Assembly (NCBI GenBank): GCA_005880075.1
Contig: VBJT01000144.1
Location: forward strand, 4,449-16,196
Direction: 5' to 3'
DNA length: 11,748 bases
DNA from: Chloroflexota bacterium
GTDB lineage: Bacteria; Chloroflexota; Dehalococcoidia; SM23-28-2; RBG-16-64-32
Below the pieces are notes generated by a model, which was given only the letters and a program-made list of their open reading frames with translations, searched no databases and was not told the DNA's origin. Every line of letters begins with the position of its first letter. The stretch's first letter is position 1. Positions 1 through 5,795 of the stretch are shown one piece after another. The translations under genes were made by a program, and so were the position numbers.

Positions 1-1031
1 ACGGAGACCTCAGCCCGGCCGCCCGCATCAGTATATTTGACAGCATTGTCCAGGAGCACTGACAGAAGTTCACGCAGCCGGCTCGAGTCGCCGCTAACTG
101 AGATGTCCTCGTTCAGTTGCGTATCCAGTGAGATCTCTCTGGCTTCCGCGAGTGATCTCATCGATCTCGCAACTTCATCTACAAGCTCGTTCAGCGAGAC
201 TTCAGAAGTCAGCAGTGTCCGCTGGCCGGCGTCCGCCTCGGCCAGCGTCAGCATCTGGTCCACCATTCTTCCCAACCGGTCTGACTCGCTCAAGATGTCG
301 TCGAGCGCAACTTCATCACTCGCTGCCACCCGGGTGGTATCCGCCGCCGAGTGTCGCTTCAGAAGTTCGGCATTCGTGCGTACGACCGCCACGGGGGTCC
401 TCAACTCATGGGAAGCGTCCGCGATGAACGTGCGCTGGGAATCCATCGCGGTCTTTATCGGCCGCAACGCGCGGCCGGAGAGAAGGTATCCGCCTGTAAC
501 GGCAGGCACGATGCTTACGGCGAGGACCGCCAGAAGGATGATTCTCAGCTGAGATAGCGCGGCCTCTTCCGGCTCGGTGCTCCGCCCGATCTGCACAAGT
601 GCTCCGCTGCCACCGGATACCGTGACAGGAAAGACATAGACGCGCTGGGGCTCCCCCTTGGATGACTTCGTGTTGGTGAACGTGTCGCCGTTGTCAACAG
701 CCTTAACGAGCGTCGAGGTCGAAGGCAATGCCCCCGTGTCCAGGTATGGAGAGCTACTCAGGATCTCGCCATTGGCGTTCGAGATCGCGTAAAAATAGCC
801 GCCCGGATCGAACTCGGACCCAGATCCCGGCGACCCTCTGTCAGGCTCGCCGTGAGGGCCGCGCTGGAACAGCACGAGATCGCTTCGCGCCCGGTCCTCG
901 AGGTCGTGGTCGACTCGATCGTAGATTACCGATCGGGTCGTTAGATACACGACTATCCCGCAGGCGATAAGGACAACGACGAGGACGCCGGTGAAAACGA
1001 GCGTGAGCCGCCAGCGGGCCGCCGAGAACAT
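1..1031 (-). CDS. Two-component sensor histidine kinase (partial, C-terminus off the left edge)
   Basis: This is an inner-membrane sensor kinase that should phosphorylate the response regulator encoded just upstream. I translated 343 residues from the ATG at 1031. A first membrane segment spans residues about 9-31, an extracytoplasmic sensor region about 33-160, and a second membrane segment about 162-186. The phosphoacceptor H-box is DASHELRTP with His208. The N-box LLDNAVKYTD, with Asn329, begins the ATPase domain. The G boxes lie beyond the window. Only about 22 residues separate the second membrane segment from the H-box, and they read GRALRPI...QRTFIADASHE, so there is no full HAMP domain; this short linker is known in other HisKA kinases. 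The ATG shares one base with the regulator's TAA (TAATG), implying translational coupling. The sensor region shows no domain I recognise, so the signal is unknown. Confidence 0.93.
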   Translation of the reverse strand, partial: MFSAARWRLTLVFTGVLVVVLIACGIVVYLTTRSVIYDRVDHDLEDRARSDLVLFQRGPHGEPDRGSPGSGSEFDPGGYFYAISNANGEILSSSPYLDTGALPSTSTLVKAVDNGDTFTNTKSSKGEPQRVYVFPVTVSGGSGALVQIGRSTEPEEAALSQLRIILLAVLAVSIVPAVTGGYLLSGRALRPIKTAMDSQRTFIADASHELRTPVAVVRTNAELLKRHSAADTTRVAASDEVALDDILSESDRLGRMVDQMLTLAEADAGQRTLLTSEVSLNELVDEVARSMRSLAEAREISLDTQLNEDISVSGDSSRLRELLSVLLDNAVKYTDAGGRAEVS

Positions 1032-1660
1032 TACTCGCCCAGTAAATAGCCGACGCCGCGGATGCTCTTGATTTCGACAGGTACCTTCAGCTGCTTGAAC
1101 TTACGGCGGAGGTAAGTCACATAGACCGCCACCAGGTTCGACTCCGGCCACGAATCGTAACCCCAAACGTGGTCGAGTATCTGTGCCTGCGTTAACACCC
1201 TTCCCTCATGGCGCATCAGGAACTCGAGTAACGCGAACTCAGTCCGCCTGAGGTCCAGCTCGAGGCCGTAGGCCTCCAGCCGATCGACTTCACGGACCTC
1301 GATCTGACGCCTGGCTAACGCCCGGAGCCGAGCCATGAGCTCGCGGAAGGCGAATGGCTTCGGCAGATAGTCGTCGGCTCCGGCGTCCAAACCCTGAACA
1401 CGATCACCCACGGTAGTACGGGCCGTCAACATGAGAACCGGTATATCGATGTGGTTCCCGCGCAGCGTGCGGCAGACTGAGATGCCATCGAGTTGCGGGA
1501 GCATCACATCAAGGATGATGACGTCATAAGGATTCTCTAACCCTAATTCGAGCCCGCGCCGGCCGTCGTAAGCAGCCTCGACCTCGTGTCCGTCCTCATC
1601 GAGCATCGTGGACAATGCCCTAGACAGTTTTCGGTCGTCCTCAACAAGCAGAATCTTCAC
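1031..1660 (-). CDS. OmpR/PhoB-family response regulator with shortened effector domain
   Basis: This is the DNA-binding partner of the sensor kinase with which it overlaps. The receiver domain (residues 1-120) has the acidic pair Asp8/Asp9, phosphoacceptor Asp51 in VIILDVMLP, switch Thr79 in LMLTAR, and Lys101 in LPKPF. The winged helix spans about 130-207 with recognisable VLTQAQILDHVWGYD and YVTYLRRKF...IRGVGYLL segments. At 209 residues it is shorter than the usual 220-235. The loss is local: the text goes from YGLELD straight to LRRTEFALLEF, lacking about 14 residues of the N-terminal beta-platform found in PhoB-like effectors. The start is a GTG at 1658-1660, the only one giving a complete receiver strand (MKILLVEDD). 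I see no good ribosome-binding site before it. A repeat pair resembling its probable operator lies 33-51 bp upstream, suggesting autoregulation. Confidence 0.95.
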   Translation of the reverse strand: MKILLVEDDRKLSRALSTMLDEDGHEVEAAYDGRRGLELGLENPYDVIILDVMLPQLDGISVCRTLRGNHIDIPVLMLTARTTVGDRVQGLDAGADDYLPKPFAFRELMARLRALARRQIEVREVDRLEAYGLELDLRRTEFALLEFLMRHEGRVLTQAQILDHVWGYDSWPESNLVAVYVTYLRRKFKQLKVPVEIKSIRGVGYLLGE

Positions 1661-1689
1661 TGCGATAGCCCATACTTAGTTTCCGTCCT

Positions 1690-1714
1690 AAATATTAAAG
1701 AAGGATTGGAGTTC
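1690..1714 (-). promoter_or_regulatory. Putative response-regulator operator/promoter of the regulator-kinase operon (site A)
   Basis: On the gene strand two 8-bp direct repeats, CTCCAATC (1711-1704) and CTTTAATA (1700-1693), lie 11 bp apart, are separated by CTT and are preceded by GAA. Sites B-D at the three neighbouring units have the same layout. Unlike those, no CTTAAT box lies 4 bp downstream (GGACGG is there). The best -10 candidates, TAATAT or TATTTA at about 1690-1697, overlap the second repeat. This would fit autorepression or a different promoter geometry. The site is seen directly; the binding protein is inferred. Confidence 0.5.
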
Positions 1715-1802
1715 ATGCTCACCGGGTTGTAACGATCAGAGAGAGTGAGTTGCTGAGGAGACGGACGGCGGCGGCGTTTCCCGCGGGCTGCGCCCCGATG
1801 CC

Positions 1803-1830
1803 GTGGGGAGGGGTTTTAGCCCCTCCCCAC
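1803..1830 (-). terminator. Strong hairpin after the HtrA gene, possible terminator
   Basis: A perfect 11-bp stem (GTGGGGAGGGG and its complement) with a 6-base loop lies between the HtrA stop at 1857 and the regulator promoter. Neither side carries a T-run, so it is not a textbook intrinsic terminator. It may stop transcription by another route or protect the 3' end of the HtrA mRNA. Confidence 0.45.
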
Positions 1831-1856
1831 ATGATCTATTCCGCCGCCGGACGCCG

Positions 1857-3029
1857 TCACGACGGCCATTCCGCCAGCTGGACTTGCACCGACATCTCTT
1901 TTCCGCTGCGAACTACGGTCAGTTCGACGCTATCGCCTGGCTTCTTGTTTTCGTCCAGATACCCGGCCAGCTGTTCGAGCGTGGAAACGTCCTTGCCATC
2001 AACCGCTGTGATCACATCGCCACCCGGCCGGACGGTGGAGCTGGAGGTTGCCTGGTTCTGAGAAGTGAAGGCACCCTTAAGGCCGGCCTTCGAGGCGGGT
2101 CCACCGGCCGATACGAGCGTGACATACACGCCGTTTTGCGCGTCGATGCTCGCTTCCTTGGCGACAGCCGGGGTGATGTCCACTCCGGCAATCCCCAGCC
2201 ACGGGTGACTGAGGGTCTGGCCGGACTCCATCTGCGACAGCGATTGCTTGGCGGTGTTGATCGCCACCGCAAACGCCACGCCGACGTTCACATTGTCGCC
2301 GGTCGGGTTTTCCAGCAGAGTATTGATGCCAATCACCTCGCCCTGACAGTTCAGGAGTGGGCCTCCCGAGTTGCCGGGGTTCACCGCCGCGTCTGTTTGA
2401 ATCATGTTTCGGATGGGCCGAGTGTTGGATCCGGTGCTGTATGTCCGGCCGGTGGCGCTTACGATACCTTGGGTTAGCGTGCTCTCCAGGTTGAATGGGT
2501 TGCCGATTGCCAAGACCGCGTCGCCAACGCGCAGCGCCTCCGAATCACCCAGCTGAGCGGGGCGTAACTGCAGCCCCGAGTCCGTTACCTGGATGACCGC
2601 GACATCATTGGCGGGGTCGGTGCCAAGAACTTTCGCCGGCGAAGTCGACTCGTCGGCGAAGCGCACCTGTATGCTCTGTGCACCATCAATCACGTGATTG
2701 TTCGTGAGAATCCGGCCGTCAGTATCAAGTACGATGCCGGAGCCGGTGCCCTGCGCCTGCTGTCCAAAGGGACCCCCGGACTGGAGGGTACTCGTGATCT
2801 CGACGACAGACGGGCTCACGTTCTGATAAACGTCAGCAGCGCTGAGGCACTCGCTGGAGAGTGCCGCCTGCGACCGGCTCGAATCAGAGCTCGAATTCGT
2901 CGTCGTCGTAGCCGATGTAGTTGTGCTGCTGCCGGACCCGCTGTCGAGCAGCTTTGAGCCAGCAACGCCCGCAATACTACCGATAACCGCCGCTGTTACA
3001 GCGACTGCCGCGACACTCCGTACAAACAT
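1857..3029 (-). CDS. htrA: Membrane-anchored HtrA/DegP-type serine protease with one PDZ domain
   Basis: This is an extracytoplasmic quality-control protease that should cleave misfolded envelope or secreted proteins. Residues about 5-27 form an uncleaved-looking membrane anchor, followed by a Ser/Thr-rich linker (about 30-58). The trypsin-like domain (about 65-265) has the full triad: His112 in TNNHVI, Asp142 in ANDVAVI, and Ser221 in NPGNSGGPL. A single PDZ domain covers about 275-387, including the HPWLGI entry and GGDVITAVDG. The length of 390 residues is typical of one-PDZ HtrA proteins. The ATG at 3027-3029 has an AAGGAGG site that includes the TAA of the zinc-ribbon gene upstream, so the two are coupled. 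Site B upstream suggests control by the neighbouring two-component system, as DegP is controlled by CpxR in enteric bacteria. Confidence in the family is high; the substrate is unknown. Confidence 0.96.
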   Translation of the reverse strand: MFVRSVAAVAVTAAVIGSIAGVAGSKLLDSGSGSSTTTSATTTTNSSSDSSRSQAALSSECLSAADVYQNVSPSVVEITSTLQSGGPFGQQAQGTGSGIVLDTDGRILTNNHVIDGAQSIQVRFADESTSPAKVLGTDPANDVAVIQVTDSGLQLRPAQLGDSEALRVGDAVLAIGNPFNLESTLTQGIVSATGRTYSTGSNTRPIRNMIQTDAAVNPGNSGGPLLNCQGEVIGINTLLENPTGDNVNVGVAFAVAINTAKQSLSQMESGQTLSHPWLGIAGVDITPAVAKEASIDAQNGVYVTLVSAGGPASKAGLKGAFTSQNQATSSSTVRPGGDVITAVDGKDVSTLEQLAGYLDENKKPGDSVELTVVRSGKEMSVQVQLAEWPS

Positions 3030-3042
3030 TGCTCAGTCCTCC

Positions 3043-3267
3043 TTAGGCGGCCGGTCGCCCGGCCATCTCCTTGAAATAGAGCGCAGGGGGCATGACCGCG
3101 CCTGCGTAGCTGCCTGGCTCATCAGCTACCATCCGGCCGCATTGAAGGCAGCGCCATTCTGGGCCGTCAGTCAGATCCAGCAAAGCGTCTCCGCCGCAGC
3201 GCCGGCATGCCGCAAGCCGGAAGCGCGGCCGACGTTGGGGAGTCGCCGGGTTTCGGAATTTGCTCAT
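3043..3267 (-). CDS. Small zinc-ribbon protein, coupled to HtrA
   Basis: This is a 74-residue protein with no signal peptide, so it is probably cytoplasmic. Two CxxC knuckles, CRRC (Cys21, Cys24) and CLQC (Cys40, Cys43), are 15 residues apart with WRC...GR around the second, as in a zinc ribbon or rubredoxin-like fold. The N-terminus is Arg/Pro-rich (about 5-17). I chose the ATG at 3265-3267 because AAAGGAGGAGGAGAATCG stands right before it. A longer start at 3309 would add 14 residues and begin almost at the predicted transcription start. Its stop codon overlaps the HtrA ribosome-binding site and the genes are 13 bp apart, so both are probably made from the same transcript. I do not recognise a named family. 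It could bind nucleic acid or a protein partner; the function is unknown. Confidence 0.8.
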   Translation of the reverse strand: MSKFRNPATPQRRPRFRLAACRRCGGDALLDLTDGPEWRCLQCGRMVADEPGSYAGAVMPPALYFKEMAGRPAA

Positions 3268-3290
3268 CGATTCTCCTCCTCCTTTTGTGC
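3251..3290 (-). promoter_or_regulatory. Strong ribosome-binding site that decides the zinc-ribbon start
   Basis: On the gene strand AAAGGAGGAGGAG precedes the ATG at 3267 with normal spacing. This favours the 74-residue reading over the 88-residue reading from 3309. Confidence 0.75.
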
Positions 3291-3316
3291 TTCCTTGACG
3301 AGCGTACAATTGGAAA

Positions 3317-3348
3317 ATTAAGAGCCGCTTGGAGAAGGATTAAAGTTC
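3317..3348 (-). promoter_or_regulatory. Putative operator plus -10 box of the zinc-ribbon/HtrA operon (site B)
   Basis: On the gene strand GAA is followed by CTTTAATC (3345-3338), CTT, then CTCCAAGC (3334-3327), an 11-bp-period direct repeat. Four bases further comes CTTAAT (3322-3317), a -10-like box. The repeats cover the -35 region, the layout of Pho-box type activation by OmpR-family regulators. The predicted start of transcription is near 3310, giving a leader of about 43 bases. Confidence 0.6.
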
Positions 3349-3395
3349 GTCAATGGCCGTGACCTTTCCCGAATAGCCGCCCGCCGGACAGAACA

Positions 3396-3425
3396 AGAGA
3401 GGGGCCGATCGCTCGGCCCCTCTCT
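3396..3425 (-). terminator. Intrinsic terminator of the small exported helical protein gene
   Basis: A perfect 13-bp stem with a 4-base loop (TCGC on the plus strand) begins 16 bp after the stop codon at 3442. It is followed on the gene strand by TTGTTCTG. It separates the small exported protein unit from the zinc-ribbon/HtrA promoter (site B). Confidence 0.8.
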
Positions 3426-3441
3426 CAGCGTCGGACAACGA

Positions 3442-4020
3442 CTAGGTGCCGCTGCCAGCCGGCGCGCGTCCGAGTGGAGCGCGGAACCGGGTGCCCGTTC
3501 CACCGCTGCCGCTGTCCGCACTTCTACCGTGGAACCGCAGTCCACCCTCGGAGTTGATGATGCTGTCGAGCTTTGCATCGAGATTCGCGGTCTGTTCGTT
3601 GAACTGATTCTGCGTTATGTTCCCCGCGTCAAGCTCTGCCTGAAGATCGGCCGTGATCTTCTCCTTGAGCGCCGCCTTGAAGTCTGCGGTGCTCATTCCG
3701 TGCGCTTCTGCGATCTGGGCAAGGGTCTGACCGGACATCAATTGCGTTCGCAGTTCATCCTCACTGATACCGAGAACCTGCGCCGCCGCCGCCTTGACCT
3801 GATAACCGGCCCCACCTCCACACCCGTGCTCCCCACCCGATTGCGGAGTGCTCGGCGCAGGCGTGGGCGAGGTCCCGTCACCGGTTCCGCCGGCCGCTTG
3901 CGGAGTAGGCGTCGGCTCGTTGCTCTGGGCCGAAGTTAGAGCGCCGGTCGAGATCAGTACGCCAGCAGCGAGTGCAAACGCCCCCAGGCCAGCAATCATC
4001 CAACTCTGTAGCTTTGTCAT
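3442..4020 (-). CDS. Small exported helical protein with CpxP/Spy-like 'ITQNQF' motif, family not identified
   Basis: This is a 192-residue protein of unknown function. Residues about 7-32 form a signal peptide or membrane anchor ending near LTSAQS. A Pro/Thr/Gly-rich linker (about 35-72, with TPTPQ and SPTPAPSTP) follows, holding one Cys at 67 in GCGGG. A mainly helical domain (about 75-158) contains QVLGISEDELRTQLMSGQTL, then AQIAEAHGMS, then ITQNQFNEQ. The tail (about 166-192) is Gly/Ser-rich and looks disordered. Signal plus 'VLGIS.EEL...L..G.TLAQIAEAHG' helices occur in many Gram-positive and Chloroflexota secreted proteins. The ITQNQF stretch recalls the LTxxQ motif of CpxP/Spy periplasmic chaperones, but this resemblance is weak. 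The ATG at 4018-4020 has an excellent AAGGAGGTGA site. It is a single-gene unit with site C upstream and a strong terminator, so high expression on induction is plausible. Confidence 0.85.
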   Translation of the reverse strand: MTKLQSWMIAGLGAFALAAGVLISTGALTSAQSNEPTPTPQAAGGTGDGTSPTPAPSTPQSGGEHGCGGGAGYQVKAAAAQVLGISEDELRTQLMSGQTLAQIAEAHGMSTADFKAALKEKITADLQAELDAGNITQNQFNEQTANLDAKLDSIINSEGGLRFHGRSADSGSGGTGTRFRAPLGRAPAGSGT

Positions 4021-4136
4021 TCGTCACCTCCTTCCCTCTGAAAATCTCATCCCGATCGTGGTTCTATTCGATTGTTACCTTGTGGACACCTCCTCAACTC
4101 AACGCGTGTTTCGGATCCCCACGTTAGATGAAGGCC

Positions 4137-4175
4137 ATTAAGCCTCGATTGAAAGAAGGCTAAAATTCTCCAAAC
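4137..4175 (-). promoter_or_regulatory. Putative operator plus -10 box of the small exported protein gene (site C)
   Basis: On the gene strand TTTTAGCC (4165-4158), TTC, TTTCAATC (4154-4147) form an 11-bp-period repeat preceded by GGAGAA. CTTAAT (4142-4137) lies 4 bp further. Over 39 bp, 30 positions match site D by eye. The predicted transcription start is near 4130, leaving a leader of about 110 bases. The site starts only 13 bp past the stop codon of the upstream gene, and no terminator is visible between them. Confidence 0.62.
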
Positions 4176-4188
4176 AACCGGTCGCGCG

Positions 4189-5610
4189 TCACCCAAGCTC
4201 CAGCAGAGGGAACGCACGATGACTGCGCGGAGGGACGAGAAAATTCTGCCTGCGGGTGGCGGTGAGAAAACGTTCGAGGCCGTTGTCCTCGTCTTCGACG
4301 CCGTGTCTCTCTACGAGGTCGTTGGCTGCCTGGTTGCGCCGCATTGCCTCAAAGAAGTTGGCCGTCGGGACGAAGATCGTGAACTGAAGCTTCGGCTGGC
4401 TGGTTCCATCAGGGACATCCATGTTGTCGAACCCGGGTCCGTCCATTCGGATATGCAGGGGTGTGCCCTTCGAGTTACGGGACGAACGATGTAGCGCCGA
4501 AAGGTGTCCCATACGCCGTTTCCCTTCGAAGGTCTCGGCTGCCGTTGCGTTATGCAGTGCATCGTCGCGACCCTGAAAGTGAGCGGCGAGAAACGCTGGG
4601 CCGCCGCCGTCGACAAATTGATCGGCGTTCCCAGTCGAGGGGATCGGGTTCGACCGGAACATGTACTGAACGCGCTCGGAATATGTCTCGTTGTACCATT
4701 CGGCCAGATCCAGGATGAGGTGGGACAGGTGCTGAATTGCCCCGTCGAAGAAGTAATCGCCTGCCTGGGTGTCAGTAAATCGTGCTGCTTCGTTCCCCTG
4801 AAATGTAACGATTGAGGCCGGGCCGGCCCCGGACACTTGCTGGTCAGCGAATCCCATCCACATCGGGCTATCGGGCGGAATGCGACCGGCATACGGCAGC
4901 CTGTGCGCCTGGGCCACTTTTCGTGGCAAGCCGCGCTGCGCGAACATGAGGCGGTTGGACGTGAAGTCTAAGAGGCCCCGAAACGCGGGCGCTGGTGCAA
5001 ACTGGCCGTTCAGCCAATCAACGCCGTTCAGCCAGTTGTAGACGTCCAGAAGCGGGGCAAGAGTATCGCTTCGCAAAGTAAACAGCAAGTCGTTCCGCTC
5101 GATCATGACCGGAACATTAAAGTGCGTCTTCTGAAGCCCGCGGTTGCGATTAGAGACATCGGTCGGCGCTGGGATCGCCTCCTCCACCGCATACCGTTCC
5201 GGGCTGGCGATGAGCCGTGGCATGTGTTCAGCAACCAGCCTTCGGCTTAGACGGCGGAAGTACGGAAGACCGTATGAGACGAACGTGAACACGCCTTCCG
5301 GCGAGAAGGCGTAGCGGTCCTCAATCGTCGCCAGAGCGTCGCCGAGCACTTGCTGATCGGGACCGCCCGGCGTGCGCTTGAGGCGAGCTGTTATGAACGA
5401 GGTGAATACGGGACCGAAACGAAAGTCGATTCCATTAATAGTCTCGACCGGGCCGATGTAGTCGCCGATATCGAACTGAATGGCGGGCAGACGACCGGGA
5501 ACGGGGCGCGCGAGGCGCTTCGGCACCCAGGCGGAACCGATCGCCCCCAGTGTCGCCATTGTGAGGCCTGACGCCCCTAATTTGAGAACACTCCGCCTGC
5601 TGACCCTCAT
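4189..5610 (-). CDS. Tat-exported DyP-peroxidase-like protein (DUF7405-like)
   Basis: This is a 473-residue protein probably folded in the cytoplasm with a cofactor and exported by Tat. The leader is SRRSVLKLG followed by a hydrophobic stretch to about residue 28. The body looks like a divergent two-domain dye-decolourising peroxidase. MGFADQQ (252-258) sits where DyP enzymes have GFKDG, keeping the catalytic-type Asp256. RRMGHLSALHR (365-375) holds His369, the likely proximal haem ligand, and HIRMDGP (386-392) follows. From memory, QHLSHLILDLAEWY and the ending RRQNFLVPPRSHRAFP match haloarchaeal Tat proteins annotated as DUF7405/Dyp-type. The substrate is unknown and catalysis is not proven, since the GxxDG motif is altered. 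The ATG at 5608-5610 has GGGAGA before it. It is a single-gene unit with site D upstream. Confidence 0.72.
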   Translation of the reverse strand: MRVSRRSVLKLGASGLTMATLGAIGSAWVPKRLARPVPGRLPAIQFDIGDYIGPVETINGIDFRFGPVFTSFITARLKRTPGGPDQQVLGDALATIEDRYAFSPEGVFTFVSYGLPYFRRLSRRLVAEHMPRLIASPERYAVEEAIPAPTDVSNRNRGLQKTHFNVPVMIERNDLLFTLRSDTLAPLLDVYNWLNGVDWLNGQFAPAPAFRGLLDFTSNRLMFAQRGLPRKVAQAHRLPYAGRIPPDSPMWMGFADQQVSGAGPASIVTFQGNEAARFTDTQAGDYFFDGAIQHLSHLILDLAEWYNETYSERVQYMFRSNPIPSTGNADQFVDGGGPAFLAAHFQGRDDALHNATAAETFEGKRRMGHLSALHRSSRNSKGTPLHIRMDGPGFDNMDVPDGTSQPKLQFTIFVPTANFFEAMRRNQAANDLVERHGVEDEDNGLERFLTATRRQNFLVPPRSHRAFPLLELG

Positions 5611-5683
5611 CGTGCATTATCTCCCGTGCTGTGAAAGACGGCCCCCTAGCCATCCGCGCGGTCAGCAACGCTACGTCAGGGAA

Positions 5684-5722
5684 ATTAAGTTGAGGTTGGA
5701 AGAATCCTAAGATTCTCCAAAC
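5684..5722 (-). promoter_or_regulatory. Putative operator plus -10 box of the DyP-like gene (site D)
   Basis: On the gene strand TCTTAGGA (5712-5705), TTC, TTCCAACC (5701-5694) lie 11 bp apart and are preceded by GGAGAA. CTTAAT (5689-5684) lies 4 bp further, as in sites B and C. A 6-bp inverted repeat (AGAATC/GATTCT with CTAA between, 5701-5716) is superimposed. The predicted transcription start is near 5677, giving a leader of about 67 bases. Confidence 0.62.
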
Positions 5723-5744
5723 GAAGCCCGGGCGCGCCGGAGAA

Positions 5745-5758
5745 GGGCGCTTACGCCC
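5745..5758 (-). terminator. Weak hairpin after the TSP3/dockerin gene
   Basis: A 5-bp GC stem (GGGCG/CGCCC) with a 4-base loop lies 38 bp past the stop of the 352-residue gene. It is followed on the gene strand only by TTCTCC, so it is at best a weak terminator of the secreted-protein operon. Confidence 0.3.
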
Positions 5759-5795
5759 GCAACACAATAACGCGCTTTTCAACAGCCCGGCAGGC

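Noticed and set aside
1803..2477. Long plus-strand reading frame of 224 codons
   Set aside because: It lies antisense inside HtrA, has low-complexity Arg/Gly-rich text and no ribosome site; it is a GC-driven shadow.
3268..3309. N-terminal extension of the zinc-ribbon protein to 3309
   Set aside because: The predicted transcript begins at about 3310 and the strong ribosome site fits the ATG at 3267.
5701..5716. Inverted repeat AGAATC/GATTCT as a dimeric repressor site
   Set aside because: It is not conserved in sites A-C, whereas the direct repeat is; probably coincidental within site D.
5435..5782. Minus-strand frame of 115 codons upstream of the DyP-like gene
   Set aside because: It covers promoter site D, overlaps the Tat leader out of frame and has no recognisable content.
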